Below, one piece after another: positions 17,812 through 25,030 of a stretch of DNA of 64,000 bases. The notes under the pieces were generated by a model. It saw only the letters and a program-made list of their open reading frames with translations. It did no database searches and was not told the DNA's origin. Origin of the DNA: Neobacillus niacini (GTDB lineage Bacteria > Bacillota > Bacilli > Bacillales > Cytobacillaceae); the NCBI RefSeq assembly GCF_000759675.1, contig NZ_BAWM01000018.1, positions 96,311-160,310 of the forward strand, given 5' to 3'. A program made the position numbers and the translations under genes. Positions within the stretch are counted from its first letter, which is position 1, and each line of letters opens with the position of its first letter.

Positions 17812-17840
17812 TGCGTTAATCTGAATATATCTGCGTTCCG
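17812..17840. repeat. Degenerate 20-bp-period repeat
   Basis: TGCGTT occurs at 17812 and 17832, exactly 20 bp apart, with TCTGAATATATC between. The period and the ATATAT content resemble the CTGATATAT arrays at 9961 and 30446, but the core differs. It lies between the convergent yqkD and yqkB genes. Confidence 0.4.
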
Positions 17841-17841
17841 A

Positions 17842-17876
17842 AAAAAACAGACTGCCCTTGTAGGTCAGTCTGCTTT
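17842..17876. terminator. Bidirectional terminator between yqkD and yqkB
   Basis: CAGACTGcCC/GGtCAGTCTG stem with A7 on one side and T5 on the other; the T-run overlaps the end of yqkB. Confidence 0.7.
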
Positions 17877-18197
17877 TTCTGTCACAACAAAACTCATGAA
17901 TCCGTTCAAGATTTGCTGTGGGCTTTTTAGTTGAAAGCTATTTGTTGCATTTGAAAAATCAATCGTCATTTTTTCATCAAAGAAAACAGTTTTCGACTTT
18001 TCTATATAAACAGTTTGATCATTTGTTTCAAAACTTATATCGTCAGTATCCAATTCCGGTACGAACCACAAGGCAATTACACCACTTACCGCACAACCAC
18101 AGCCCTCTGTATCCCATTTTAGCTTTAAGTAACCTTCCCGCCCTGCTGTTCTCTGATTAATTTTCTCAGCTGCTGCCGCTGTAATTACAATCTCCAT
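17865..18197 (-). CDS. yqkB: HesB-like iron-sulfur biogenesis family protein YqkB
   Basis: A 110-residue protein of the HesB/IscA fold type. It contains LKLKWDTEGCGCAVSGVIALW near residues 26-46 with a Cys-x-Cys pair, but lacks the usual C-terminal CGCG of A-type carriers. Matches B. subtilis YqkB over the whole length, including KSKTVFFDEKMTIDF. Function is not established. Confidence 0.85.
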   Translation of the reverse strand: MEIVITAAAAEKINQRTAGREGYLKLKWDTEGCGCAVSGVIALWFVPELDTDDISFETNDQTVYIEKSKTVFFDEKMTIDFSNATNSFQLKSPQQILNGFMSFVVTEKAD

Positions 18198-18336
18198 GTT
18201 TAAATCTCCCCCTAGTTGGCATACGCTGATTGTATCATAATTTTTTGCAGCTGCTAGAGTATTTGCTCACTTGCATTTTCCTTATATTCATTATATTCTG
18301 AAGACAATATATATATTTTTCAAAGGAGTGTCTGGA

Positions 18337-18543
18337 ATGACAAAGGTACAAATTAAAGTAAATGATAATGGTTCACTGCGGATTACCGGTGAGGTGGAAT
18401 TGCTAGATGGTGCGGGAAATGTGATGGAAACAAAGCCTGCCTTTTCGCTTTGCCGCTGTGGGCTATCCAATAACAAACCTTTTTGCGATGGTTCGCATAA
18501 AGGAAAATTTGACTCTCAAGTGCGATTTGTAAAAGAAGATTAA
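18337..18543 (+). CDS. CDGSH iron-sulfur domain protein
   Basis: A 68-residue protein with the full 2Fe-2S CDGSH signature: C39, C41, C50 and H54 in CRCGLSNNKPFCDGSHKGKF. The cluster is bound by three cysteines and one histidine. An AAAGGAG ribosome site precedes the ATG at 18337, and an upstream longer frame has no credible start. Single gene with its own terminator; redox or cluster-transfer roles are typical of the family. Confidence 0.9.
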   Translation: MTKVQIKVNDNGSLRITGEVELLDGAGNVMETKPAFSLCRCGLSNNKPFCDGSHKGKFDSQVRFVKED

Positions 18544-18552
18544 TGTCAACAG

Positions 18553-18584
18553 AAAAGGACTTCCAGTAGGAGAGTCCTTTTTCT
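18553..18584. terminator. Terminator between the CDGSH and DinB-fold genes
   Basis: AAAAGGACT/AGTCCTTTT stem with T-runs serving both convergent genes. Confidence 0.75.
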
Positions 18585-18589
18585 TATCC

Positions 18590-19081
18590 TTATACTTTTT
18601 CTAAATGACGTACAATTTGTCCGTAATGTCCAGTTACGTGCTTAACGATTAAATGGTCGACTAAAAAGGACAATGGTTTTCCATCAAAGTTTGGATTATA
18701 ACTTGGAGCTGTTTTTACTAAATCCTCTTCTTTCACTTTTACAAGAGCTGACTCTACTTTCAGGACTAAGTTTTGTAGTGCAGCTATGGCATCCTCTTTC
18801 TTATTTCGAGATACAAGGATTTCATCTACTGCAGCTAAACGACGCACATGTTCATGATTGCGTCCCCATTTTGCACCTGGAACAACTAGCAATGCTTCCA
18901 AATCTGCCACCCAAAAATCTACAGCTTCTAAAATATGAGAAACAATTTGCATGGCTGACCATTCATCTTCAGAAGGTTTAACATAAAGTGCCGCCTCTTC
19001 CGTATTTTTCAAAACCGCTACAATTTCATCTATACTCTGTTTAAACACTTCCAATTTTTCATTCAATACTACTGTTGCCAT
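18590..19081 (-). CDS. DinB-fold metalloprotein, candidate thiol-dependent maleylpyruvate isomerase
   Basis: A 163-residue DinB/YfiT-type four-helix protein. H49 (VSHILEAVDFW) and H148-x3-H152 (KHVTGHYG) form the usual metal triad. The superfamily includes bacillithiol S-transferases and the mycothiol-dependent maleylpyruvate isomerase of actinobacteria. It lies next to a flavin hydroxylase, an FAH-family hydrolase and gentisate dioxygenase, and no other isomerase gene is present. I therefore infer that it isomerises maleylpyruvate to fumarylpyruvate with bacillithiol. A terminator separates it from the hydroxylase, so it needs its own promoter or read-through. A generic stress-type DinB role remains possible. 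Confidence 0.65.
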   Translation of the reverse strand: MATVVLNEKLEVFKQSIDEIVAVLKNTEEAALYVKPSEDEWSAMQIVSHILEAVDFWVADLEALLVVPGAKWGRNHEHVRRLAAVDEILVSRNKKEDAIAALQNLVLKVESALVKVKEEDLVKTAPSYNPNFDGKPLSFLVDHLIVKHVTGHYGQIVRHLEKV

Positions 19082-19121
19082 AAAATACTGCCTCCTTCAA
19101 TTCATCTAATACATAAATTTT

Positions 19122-19157
19122 AAAAATGCGTTAGAGTTAGCTCTAACGCGTTTTTTT
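19122..19157. terminator. Terminator after the flavin hydroxylase
   Basis: Perfect GCGTTAGA/TCTAACGC stem with T5 on the minus strand and T7 on the plus strand, 5 bases beyond the hydroxylase stop. Confidence 0.85.
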
Positions 19158-19162
19158 GTAAA

Positions 19163-20356
19163 TTAGCAATCTACACGTTGGTAATTTTTCTTGAAATAGC
19201 CATATAGGAAATCAACAACATTGTAATCAGTTGGTTTGTGTTGTTCGAAAATAAAGTTGCGAAGTGCAAGTGCAGTTGGATCCTCCGCATGAATAATCTC
19301 GCCCCATCTGCGTGCTGATCCTTGTACCATTGCAGAACGTGGGATTCGAATTTCTTGGTATGCTTTAAATGCTTCCTCGTAGGTTTTATGTTCTTTTAAT
19401 TTCTCACCTAATACAAACGCATCCTCGAGGGCTTGAACGCCGCCTTGAGCTAAATATTGAAGCATTGCATGACCTGAATCTCCTAATAGCGTAATGTTGC
19501 CATTTGTCCAATTTTCGATTGGTTCACGGTCATACATCTGCCAACGGAATTGACGGTTAATGTAAGTTAAGGCGTTTTCAACTTTTGGATGACAATTTTC
19601 AAAACGACGTGCCATTTCTTCTGGAGTTCCCCAATCTTCAACAGTAGCATCATATGATTTAAATACTACTACTTGGTTGTAAAGCTCTCCGCGACGAACT
19701 GGATATTGTACCATGTGCAGGTTTGGTCCAATCCACATGATTACATCATCTAAGTCTAAGTTTGCATTATTTGACACTTCTTCAATTGGAATCGTTCCAC
19801 GGTAAGCTACATACGCAGAATTCACTGGTTTATCATCAACTAGCTGCTTACGCATGTTTGATTTTACCCCGTCTGCACCAATAACTGCTTCTGCAATAAA
19901 CGTTTCACCATTTTGGTTAACAATTGTTACAATATCACCATTTTGTTCTGCAGTTTGAATCGTTTGGTTTGTAAAGAATGTGATATTACCGCTTTTTTGA
20001 CATGCTTCATAAAGAGCTCTGTGTAAGTCAGAGCGATGCAATACGATATAGGGCTGGCCGAATTCGTTTTGGAAACCTTCCCCTAAATCAAGAGTTGCTA
20101 ATTCTTTTGCAGTATATACATCTTTTAGTACAAGACGTTTTGGTAATACCACATGCTTTAAAATTTCTTCCTTTACACCTAAACGGTCTAAAACTTCTAA
20201 TGCGTTGGGTGCTAACTGGATCCCTGCACCTACTTCACCAAATTCAGGTGCTTGCTCAAAAATTGCTACTGATTTACCCGTTTCTTGAATTGATAGTGCT
20301 GCTGCTAAACCACCGATTCCTCCACCCACTATAATGATATCGCTTACATTAACCAT
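19163..20356 (-). CDS. FAD-dependent aromatic hydroxylase, probable 3-hydroxybenzoate 6-hydroxylase
   Basis: A 397-residue class A flavoprotein monooxygenase: the FAD dinucleotide motif IIIVGGGIGG (7-16), the GADGVKSNMRK segment near 158-168, and the second FAD motif LLGDSGHAMLQYLAQGG near 284-300. It uses NAD(P)H and O2 to hydroxylate an aromatic acid. Salicylate hydroxylases look alike, but the divergent gentisate dioxygenase points to 3-hydroxybenzoate to gentisate. The ATG at 20356 is preferred, with GGAGGG 9 bases upstream; the ATG at 20362 is only 3 bases from it. Confidence 0.82.
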   Translation of the reverse strand: MVNVSDIIIVGGGIGGLAAALSIQETGKSVAIFEQAPEFGEVGAGIQLAPNALEVLDRLGVKEEILKHVVLPKRLVLKDVYTAKELATLDLGEGFQNEFGQPYIVLHRSDLHRALYEACQKSGNITFFTNQTIQTAEQNGDIVTIVNQNGETFIAEAVIGADGVKSNMRKQLVDDKPVNSAYVAYRGTIPIEEVSNNANLDLDDVIMWIGPNLHMVQYPVRRGELYNQVVVFKSYDATVEDWGTPEEMARRFENCHPKVENALTYINRQFRWQMYDREPIENWTNGNITLLGDSGHAMLQYLAQGGVQALEDAFVLGEKLKEHKTYEEAFKAYQEIRIPRSAMVQGSARRWGEIIHAEDPTALALRNFIFEQHKPTDYNVVDFLYGYFKKNYQRVDC

Positions 20357-20421
20357 TGACATTTACCCTCCAACCGAGTTATTCTTTCCATAAATAGAGA
20401 ACGATGTTATCTAATAAGAAA

Positions 20422-20451
20422 ATTTTAAATCATTTTTCAGCATTTCGTCAA
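20422..20451 (-). promoter_or_regulatory. Sigma-A promoter of the flavin hydroxylase
   Basis: TTGACG (20446-20451) and TAAAAT (20422-20427) on the minus strand, spacer 18. Confidence 0.55.
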
Positions 20452-20469
20452 CATAAAAGTTTTAAAATT

Positions 20470-20481
20470 TAGAAATTTCTA
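20470..20481. promoter_or_regulatory. Palindromic operator candidate in the divergent gentisate promoter region
   Basis: TAGAAATTTCTA is a perfect 12-bp palindrome midway between the two divergent promoters. No regulator gene is present in the cluster. The region is AT-rich, which lowers confidence. Confidence 0.4.
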
Positions 20482-20516
20482 TAAAGAGGATTTTATTTTT
20501 CTGAAAACAAATAATA

Positions 20517-20545
20517 TTGACAATATTTTAAAATCTTTTAATATT
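20517..20545 (+). promoter_or_regulatory. Sigma-A promoter of the FAH-dioxygenase operon
   Basis: Perfect TTGACA at 20517-20522, with TAATAT (20539-20544) 16 bases downstream as a weak -10. Confidence 0.5.
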
Positions 20546-20597
20546 TTTTATAAATAGTGAACTAGTTTCATAATTAGTGAAATTGAGGAGGACAACA

Positions 20598-21548
20598 ATG
20601 AAACTTATTAATTTTACTGCCGCCGGGCATACACGTGCAGGGGCAATCGTTGATAACAAAGTAATCGACTTAAACTATGCTTACCAAGCAGAGTTAAAAA
20701 CAGAAGGAAAATACCGATACGAAGCAATCGCAAAAGCTTATGTGCCAGATAATACAGATGAGTTATATCAAGGGGGCAATGAGTCGCTGCAACTAGCGCA
20801 AAATGCAATCGATTTCATTTTAGCTAATCCTGAAAGCTATGATAAAAAAGTGATTTACAATCTCGAGGAAGTTAAGGTAGAAGCACCAGTCAGGCGTCCA
20901 GGCAAAATTATTTGTGTAGGTCACAATTACCGCGAGCACATTTTAGAAATGGGTCGCGAAATCCCCTCGAACCCAGTTATCTTTGCTAAATTTGCTAATA
21001 CCATTTTAGGGCCAGAGGACGATATCCCACACTATCCAATTTCTGACCAGCTTGACTATGAAGCCGAGTTTACTTTTGTTGTTGGCAAACAAGCACGCAA
21101 CGTCTCCGAAGAAGATGCATTGGACTATGTAGCAGGTTATACCATTACTAATGACGTAACATATCGTGATATTCAACGACGCACTCTTCAATGGTTACAA
21201 GGAAAAACAGTAGATGGCAGCGCACCAATGGGACCATATTTAGTAACTTCCGATGAATTACAAAATCCATCTGGCCTAGATGTTGTACTAAAAGTAAATG
21301 GTGAAGTACGTCAAAAAACGAATACTGCCAATCTAGTATTCTCGGTTCCAAAATTAGTAGCTTTCTTATCAAATTTAATGACGTTAGAGCCAGGAGATGT
21401 TGTCTTAACAGGAACTCCTGGTGGAGTTGGAGTTGCGATGAATCCTCCGCAATTCTTAAAAGATGGAGACGTAGTTCGAATTGAGATCGACCAAATCGGT
21501 GCGCTTGAAAATAAAGTAAAGGCAACAGAAGCGGCAGCCACTGTTTAA
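20598..21548 (+). CDS. FAH-family hydrolase, probable fumarylpyruvate hydrolase
   Basis: A 316-residue fumarylacetoacetate hydrolase-family protein. The catalytic domain starts near residue 100 (GKIICVGHNYREHILEMG), with metal ligands in LDYEAEFTFVVG and further family blocks GKTVDGSAPMGPYLVT and LTGTPGGVGVAM. By context it should split fumarylpyruvate into fumarate and pyruvate, the last step of the gentisate route; direct maleylpyruvate hydrolysis is an alternative. The ATG at 20598 has GAGGAGG 6 bases upstream. Confidence 0.85.
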   Translation: MKLINFTAAGHTRAGAIVDNKVIDLNYAYQAELKTEGKYRYEAIAKAYVPDNTDELYQGGNESLQLAQNAIDFILANPESYDKKVIYNLEEVKVEAPVRRPGKIICVGHNYREHILEMGREIPSNPVIFAKFANTILGPEDDIPHYPISDQLDYEAEFTFVVGKQARNVSEEDALDYVAGYTITNDVTYRDIQRRTLQWLQGKTVDGSAPMGPYLVTSDELQNPSGLDVVLKVNGEVRQKTNTANLVFSVPKLVAFLSNLMTLEPGDVVLTGTPGGVGVAMNPPQFLKDGDVVRIEIDQIGALENKVKATEAAATV

Positions 21549-21559
21549 TTACGAGATAC

Positions 21560-21594
21560 AAGGGGCGAGTAGAAATACACTACTCCCCTTTTCT
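21560..21594 (+). terminator. Hairpin between FAH and dioxygenase genes
   Basis: AAGGGGcGAGTAG/CTACTC-CCCTT stem followed by TTTTCTC. It may act as a partial terminator or as an mRNA-stability element in the operon. Confidence 0.6.
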
Positions 21595-21626
21595 CTATAA
21601 AATTTGAATTGTGAGGAGAATGTGAA

Positions 21627-22751
21627 ATGGCTGAAGTAAATCCAGAAGTTCAAGAGTTTATGAAAAGCTCAATTGTAACCGATTACACCAAAGATATTCA
21701 ACAATACAACTTAGGACCTCTTTGGGAGGCAATTCCTGCAATTATGCACAAAACGCCAAAGCCTCAAGCACAAGCTTATCTTTGGAGCGATGAATTAATT
21801 AAAAAGAAAATGGCCGAAGCAGCTCAAATCTTCACACCAGAACGCGGTGGAGAACGTCGTGCGATTTATTTCCAAAATCCTGGCTTAACTTATCGTGAAC
21901 CTTGGGGATGGGGATCTACTACTCAAACCATTTATGCAGCTGTTCAAATGTTATTGCCTGGTGAAAAAGCTCCATCTCACCGTCACTCACAAAGTGCATT
22001 GCGCTTCATTTCTGAAGGTTCAGGTGCATACACGATCGTACAGGGCAAGCGTATTTTCATGGAAGAAGGCGACTTTTTAATTACTCCAAAGAACTTATGG
22101 CATGGGCATGCGCACTTAGGTACAGAGCCTATGTATTGGATGGATGCTTTAGATATTCCTACTATTTACGCAATCGGCGGTACATTCTTTGAACCTTATG
22201 AAGACGGTTTACAACAACCAGATATTCCGGATAACTTTACAGAGAGACGTTATCGTGGCGGTATGGTTCGTCCTGTTGGTGATGATAAATTCACAGTTGC
22301 TCCGCTTGCTAATTATAAATGGGATCGCACTGTTGAAGGAATTAAAGGCTTGATGGAATTCGATCCAGACCCACAACATGGCTATGCAGTAGAGTACATT
22401 AACCCATCTACAGGTAAATCTGCTAACCCGACGCTCGGCACAAGAATGCAGCATTTACCACATGGTTTCAAAACAAAGGCATTACGCCATACACACTCAA
22501 CCGTTTACCAAGTACACAAAGGTTCAGGTCACACAGTAATTAATGGTATCCGCTTCGATTGGAAAAAAGGCGATTACTACGTTGTTCCAAACTGGGCTTG
22601 GTATGAACACTCTGCCTCAGAAGACTCTTACCTATTCTCAGTAAACGATTTACCAATTATGAATCGTTTTGACTTAGAACAAGAGCAATCGTTTAAAGAA
22701 AATAACGGTCACCAAAAAATTACTGGTGAATTTAAAGCGGACTTCCGGTAA
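21627..22751 (+). CDS. Gentisate 1,2-dioxygenase
   Basis: Bicupin Fe(II) ring-cleaving dioxygenase of 374 residues that opens gentisate to maleylpyruvate. In the first cupin the metal ligands are H118 and H120 (PSHRHSQSALRFISEG) with H159 or H161 (NLWHGHAH). The second cupin (about 270-350; GFKTKALRHTHSTVYQ) lacks an obviously complete site, as in known enzymes. Start ATG with GAGGAG about 9 bases upstream. It lies 78 bp after the FAH-type gene in one operon. Confidence 0.95.
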   Translation: MAEVNPEVQEFMKSSIVTDYTKDIQQYNLGPLWEAIPAIMHKTPKPQAQAYLWSDELIKKKMAEAAQIFTPERGGERRAIYFQNPGLTYREPWGWGSTTQTIYAAVQMLLPGEKAPSHRHSQSALRFISEGSGAYTIVQGKRIFMEEGDFLITPKNLWHGHAHLGTEPMYWMDALDIPTIYAIGGTFFEPYEDGLQQPDIPDNFTERRYRGGMVRPVGDDKFTVAPLANYKWDRTVEGIKGLMEFDPDPQHGYAVEYINPSTGKSANPTLGTRMQHLPHGFKTKALRHTHSTVYQVHKGSGHTVINGIRFDWKKGDYYVVPNWAWYEHSASEDSYLFSVNDLPIMNRFDLEQEQSFKENNGHQKITGEFKADFR

Positions 22752-22784
22752 TAGATTGGACCATTTTTTTCAATATATAATAAG

Positions 22785-22816
22785 AGAGCGAATCCGAATG
22801 GAGCCGCTCTTTTTTA
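22785..22816 (+). terminator. Terminator after gentisate dioxygenase
   Basis: AGAGCG/CGCTCT stem with extended partial pairing, followed by T6. Confidence 0.7.
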
Positions 22817-22820
22817 ATGT

Positions 22821-23156
22821 TTACACATCCGTTATCCTGATATCCGCAATGGCATCAATAGGAATGCGGTGTACCTCTTCAAAGTGATCGACAATATGAA
22901 GCCTTTGCGTCATTTCGTCCCAATAATGGATTTTTCCAATCACGAGCTCATAATTTCGATTTCGATAATGAGTAATGGTAACGAATTGGTCGAATTCGAT
23001 TGCTTCAGATAAGGTCATATTCATGAGTTCTAGCTGCTGCTCATCCATTTCTTTTTTCACTTCATACTGATCTTCCTTCACCCAATCCCTAAGCAATTTC
23101 ACATGCTCAGGAAGCATCATCGAAACCCATTTGATCCTTCCACGGTCGCGAATCAT
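22821..23156 (-). CDS. yqjX: YolD-like family protein (YqjX type)
   Basis: A 111-residue protein with the YolD fold: DRGRIKWVSMMLPEHVKLLRDW at the start and TLSEAIEFDQFVTITHYRN in the middle. YolD proteins are small partners of UvrX-type Y-family polymerases. The ATG at 23156 has AAGGAGGAGG upstream; the open frame extends further but runs into a dispersed repeat. It follows polY2 in the same direction, as yqjX follows yqjW in B. subtilis. Confidence 0.85.
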   Translation of the reverse strand: MIRDRGRIKWVSMMLPEHVKLLRDWVKEDQYEVKKEMDEQQLELMNMTLSEAIEFDQFVTITHYRNRNYELVIGKIHYWDEMTQRLHIVDHFEEVHRIPIDAIADIRITDV

Positions 23157-23176
23157 CCGACTCCTCCTCCTTCGTT

Positions 23177-23244
23177 GTCTAGCTCCAGCGCCTAGGGAAA
23201 AAAGAGGTTCATTTTTTTCCCTGTTCAAGGCGCTTCTGCTTTTC
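23177..23244 (-). repeat. Dispersed repeat, short copy B
   Basis: Begins GTCTAGCTCCAGCGCCTAG and ends AAGGCGCTTCTGCTTTTC. The middle is a GGGAAAAAA/TTTTTTTCCC hairpin. It fills the gap between polY2 and the YolD gene. Confidence 0.7.
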
Positions 23245-23247
23245 TTC

Positions 23248-24507
23248 CTACCTCTTATGTCCTCCAACTAATGTGGCCCGGTGCTTTGCCGTTCCGGCAG
23301 CTGTATAGGAAACAGCCCGTAATAAGGAACCTGAACCAAAGCGTCTGCGAACAGAATCAACTACATAGCCAAGCTCCCGCCGCTTTACCGCACCCATGTC
23401 AAAAAGATCGAGCTGAAACTCGTGATCATCGACAATATTTCCGATACTAATCGCAATTTGCCTTACCGTCTTACCTGTATAGTGTTCGTGGAATAATTCG
23501 AGACAGACACGATAAAGATCCATGGTTACATTTGTTGGCTGCTTGATGGTTCTTGAGCGATGAAAGCCGCCGCCAAGTTCATCTTGGCTATATCCAATGC
23601 TAAGGCTGATTGTCCTCCCAGCTTTACGGCGAGATCTCGCTCTTCTGGCCACTTCTTCACACATTTCTAAAATCACATGCTTTATTTCTTCTTCCTCTTT
23701 ATAATCTCTTAAAAGAATTTGGCTTTTTCCAAAGCTGATTTGCCCCTCAATCAGAGGTGCTCCCAAGTCTGAAAGATCTACTCCCCATGCATGATGATAT
23801 AGCTGATTGCCCATGATTCCGAATTTCTTTTCCAGCGCTTCTAAATCATATCGAGCCAGCTGACCAACCGTGAAAATGCCCATTCCATTTAGTGTTTTTT
23901 CAACACGCCTGCCGATTCCCCACATTTCTCTTAGTGGTGAAACGTTCCAAAGCTTCGTCTGGACGTCCTCATACTTCCATTCGGCGATTCCGTGCTTCTT
24001 TGCTTCAAGATCGAGGCAAAGCTTCGACAGTAACATATTAGGACCAATTCCGACCGCACAGGGAAGCTGGAATTCACGTTCAATATCATCCTTTATTTTT
24101 GCTGCAATCGTAAAAGCGTCCCCCCACAAACGAAGTGCTCCATCCACCTTGATAAAACTTTCATCAACACTATACGTGTGGATGGCTTCCTTTGGCACAT
24201 AACGATTAAACACGCGGGTAATTTCAGTAGAAATACGCAAATAAGTTGCCATTTTCGGCTCAACTACTCGGATACGGGGATCATCGGGAATCTCAAATAG
24301 CCTGGAACCTGTTTTAATTCCAAATTCTTTCTTCAAACGCGGTGAAGCGGCAAGCACAACACTTCCATTTCGTTCTTTGTTACCAGCCACAGCTAGATAG
24401 CAAGTCAAGGGATCAAGACCAAGCATGACAGCGGAACAGCTTGCATAAAAGCTCTTCATGTCTACGCATAAAATTTGATTGTGCGGTAACGTGTTGTAAT
24501 CAACCAT
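23248..24507 (-). CDS. polY2: Y-family DNA polymerase, PolY2/UvrX type
   Basis: Error-prone translesion polymerase of 419 residues. Catalytic carboxylates are in CVDMKSFYASC (D16) and TYSVDESFIK (near 120). The C-terminal little-finger domain ends near a QLDLFDM clamp-binding motif. It matches B. subtilis YqjW and lies with a YolD gene and yqzH as there. The ATG at 24507 follows GGGAGG. Two LexA boxes lie 150-200 bp upstream, and a dispersed repeat sits between them and the start. Confidence 0.93.
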   Translation of the reverse strand: MVDYNTLPHNQILCVDMKSFYASCSAVMLGLDPLTCYLAVAGNKERNGSVVLAASPRLKKEFGIKTGSRLFEIPDDPRIRVVEPKMATYLRISTEITRVFNRYVPKEAIHTYSVDESFIKVDGALRLWGDAFTIAAKIKDDIEREFQLPCAVGIGPNMLLSKLCLDLEAKKHGIAEWKYEDVQTKLWNVSPLREMWGIGRRVEKTLNGMGIFTVGQLARYDLEALEKKFGIMGNQLYHHAWGVDLSDLGAPLIEGQISFGKSQILLRDYKEEEEIKHVILEMCEEVARRARSRRKAGRTISLSIGYSQDELGGGFHRSRTIKQPTNVTMDLYRVCLELFHEHYTGKTVRQIAISIGNIVDDHEFQLDLFDMGAVKRRELGYVVDSVRRRFGSGSLLRAVSYTAAGTAKHRATLVGGHKR

Positions 24508-24523
24508 GACTTTTCCTCCCAAT

Positions 24524-24647
24524 TCGAAAAGCGTAGGGCGCCCGCCCATCGGCGACAAGCGTAAGACGAGCCGGCATGAAGGTTGCTCTTTAACCTTCTT
24601 GACGGATTGGCTTACGACCTCGAGCCGATGGCGCCCGGAGCTAGACA
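24524..24647 (+). repeat. Dispersed ~120-bp repeat, copy C
   Basis: Begins CGAAAAGCGTAGGGCGCC and ends GGCGCCCGGAGCTAGACAC. It holds complementary inner segments around AAGGTTGCTC/AACCTTC and can fold into a long hairpin. It lies in what should be the 5' leader of polY2. Confidence 0.75.
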
Positions 24648-24657
24648 CATTAAATAT

Positions 24658-24671
24658 CGAACGTTTGTTCC
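24658..24671. promoter_or_regulatory. LexA box 1
   Basis: CGAACGTTTGTTCC has the perfect GAAC-N4-GTTC core of the Gram-positive LexA (DinR) box. It is one base short of the full CGAAC-N4-GTTCG. Confidence 0.85.
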
Positions 24672-24694
24672 TTATATTATATACATATCTTACG

Positions 24695-24708
24695 CGAATA
24701 TACGTTCG
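24695..24708. promoter_or_regulatory. LexA box 2
   Basis: CGAATATACGTTCG matches CGAAC-N4-GTTCG with one mismatch. It shares the divergent polY2/yqzH control region with box 1. Confidence 0.75.
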
Positions 24709-24797
24709 TATTCAATGGGAATTTTTTGACAGGTTTCATGGTTATGGTTATTTTTCTGGAGAAAAAAACGGTATAATGGTGAATGAGGTGCACGCAC

Positions 24798-24992
24798 ATG
24801 GAGAAAAAATTGATAGTCAAAATGATAAAAAATTGCTTTAAACAATATTATTCCGAAGTGGATTCACTGCCAATGAGCAGTGAAGATTTAGAGGAACTTG
24901 CGGATCGGATTATTCAAATAAAAGTAGAACAGCCAACTGTAGATTTATACGAGGCTGTTAATGATACAGTCTACGAATTTTTAACAGGATGA
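24798..24992 (+). CDS. yqzH: YqzH-like small protein
   Basis: A 64-residue acidic protein starting MEKKLIVKMIKNCFKQYY and ending AVNDTVYEFLTG, resembling the YqzH family. The ATG at 24798 has GAGGTG 7 bases upstream. It is divergent from polY2 with the LexA boxes between them, as in B. subtilis, where yqzH is also in the SOS neighbourhood. Function unknown. Confidence 0.75.
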   Translation: MEKKLIVKMIKNCFKQYYSEVDSLPMSSEDLEELADRIIQIKVEQPTVDLYEAVNDTVYEFLTG

Positions 24993-25030
24993 AAGCATTT
25001 AATGAAAACAAAAAACCGCTAAGTGCGGTT

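Noticed and set aside
18590-22751. Salicylate-to-catechol route for the flavin hydroxylase
   Set aside because: No catechol dioxygenase is present, whereas gentisate dioxygenase is divergent from it; gentisate is the better product.
23157-23267. Extended N-terminus of the YolD-like protein
   Set aside because: The extra codons come from a repeat copy, and AAGGAGGAGG marks the ATG at 23156.
23870-24202. Plus-strand ORF opposite polY2
   Set aside because: Antisense shadow of the polymerase gene, low-complexity translation.
24508-24648. Extended N-terminus of polY2
   Set aside because: The extra codons are the translated dispersed repeat; the ATG at 24507 has the ribosome site.
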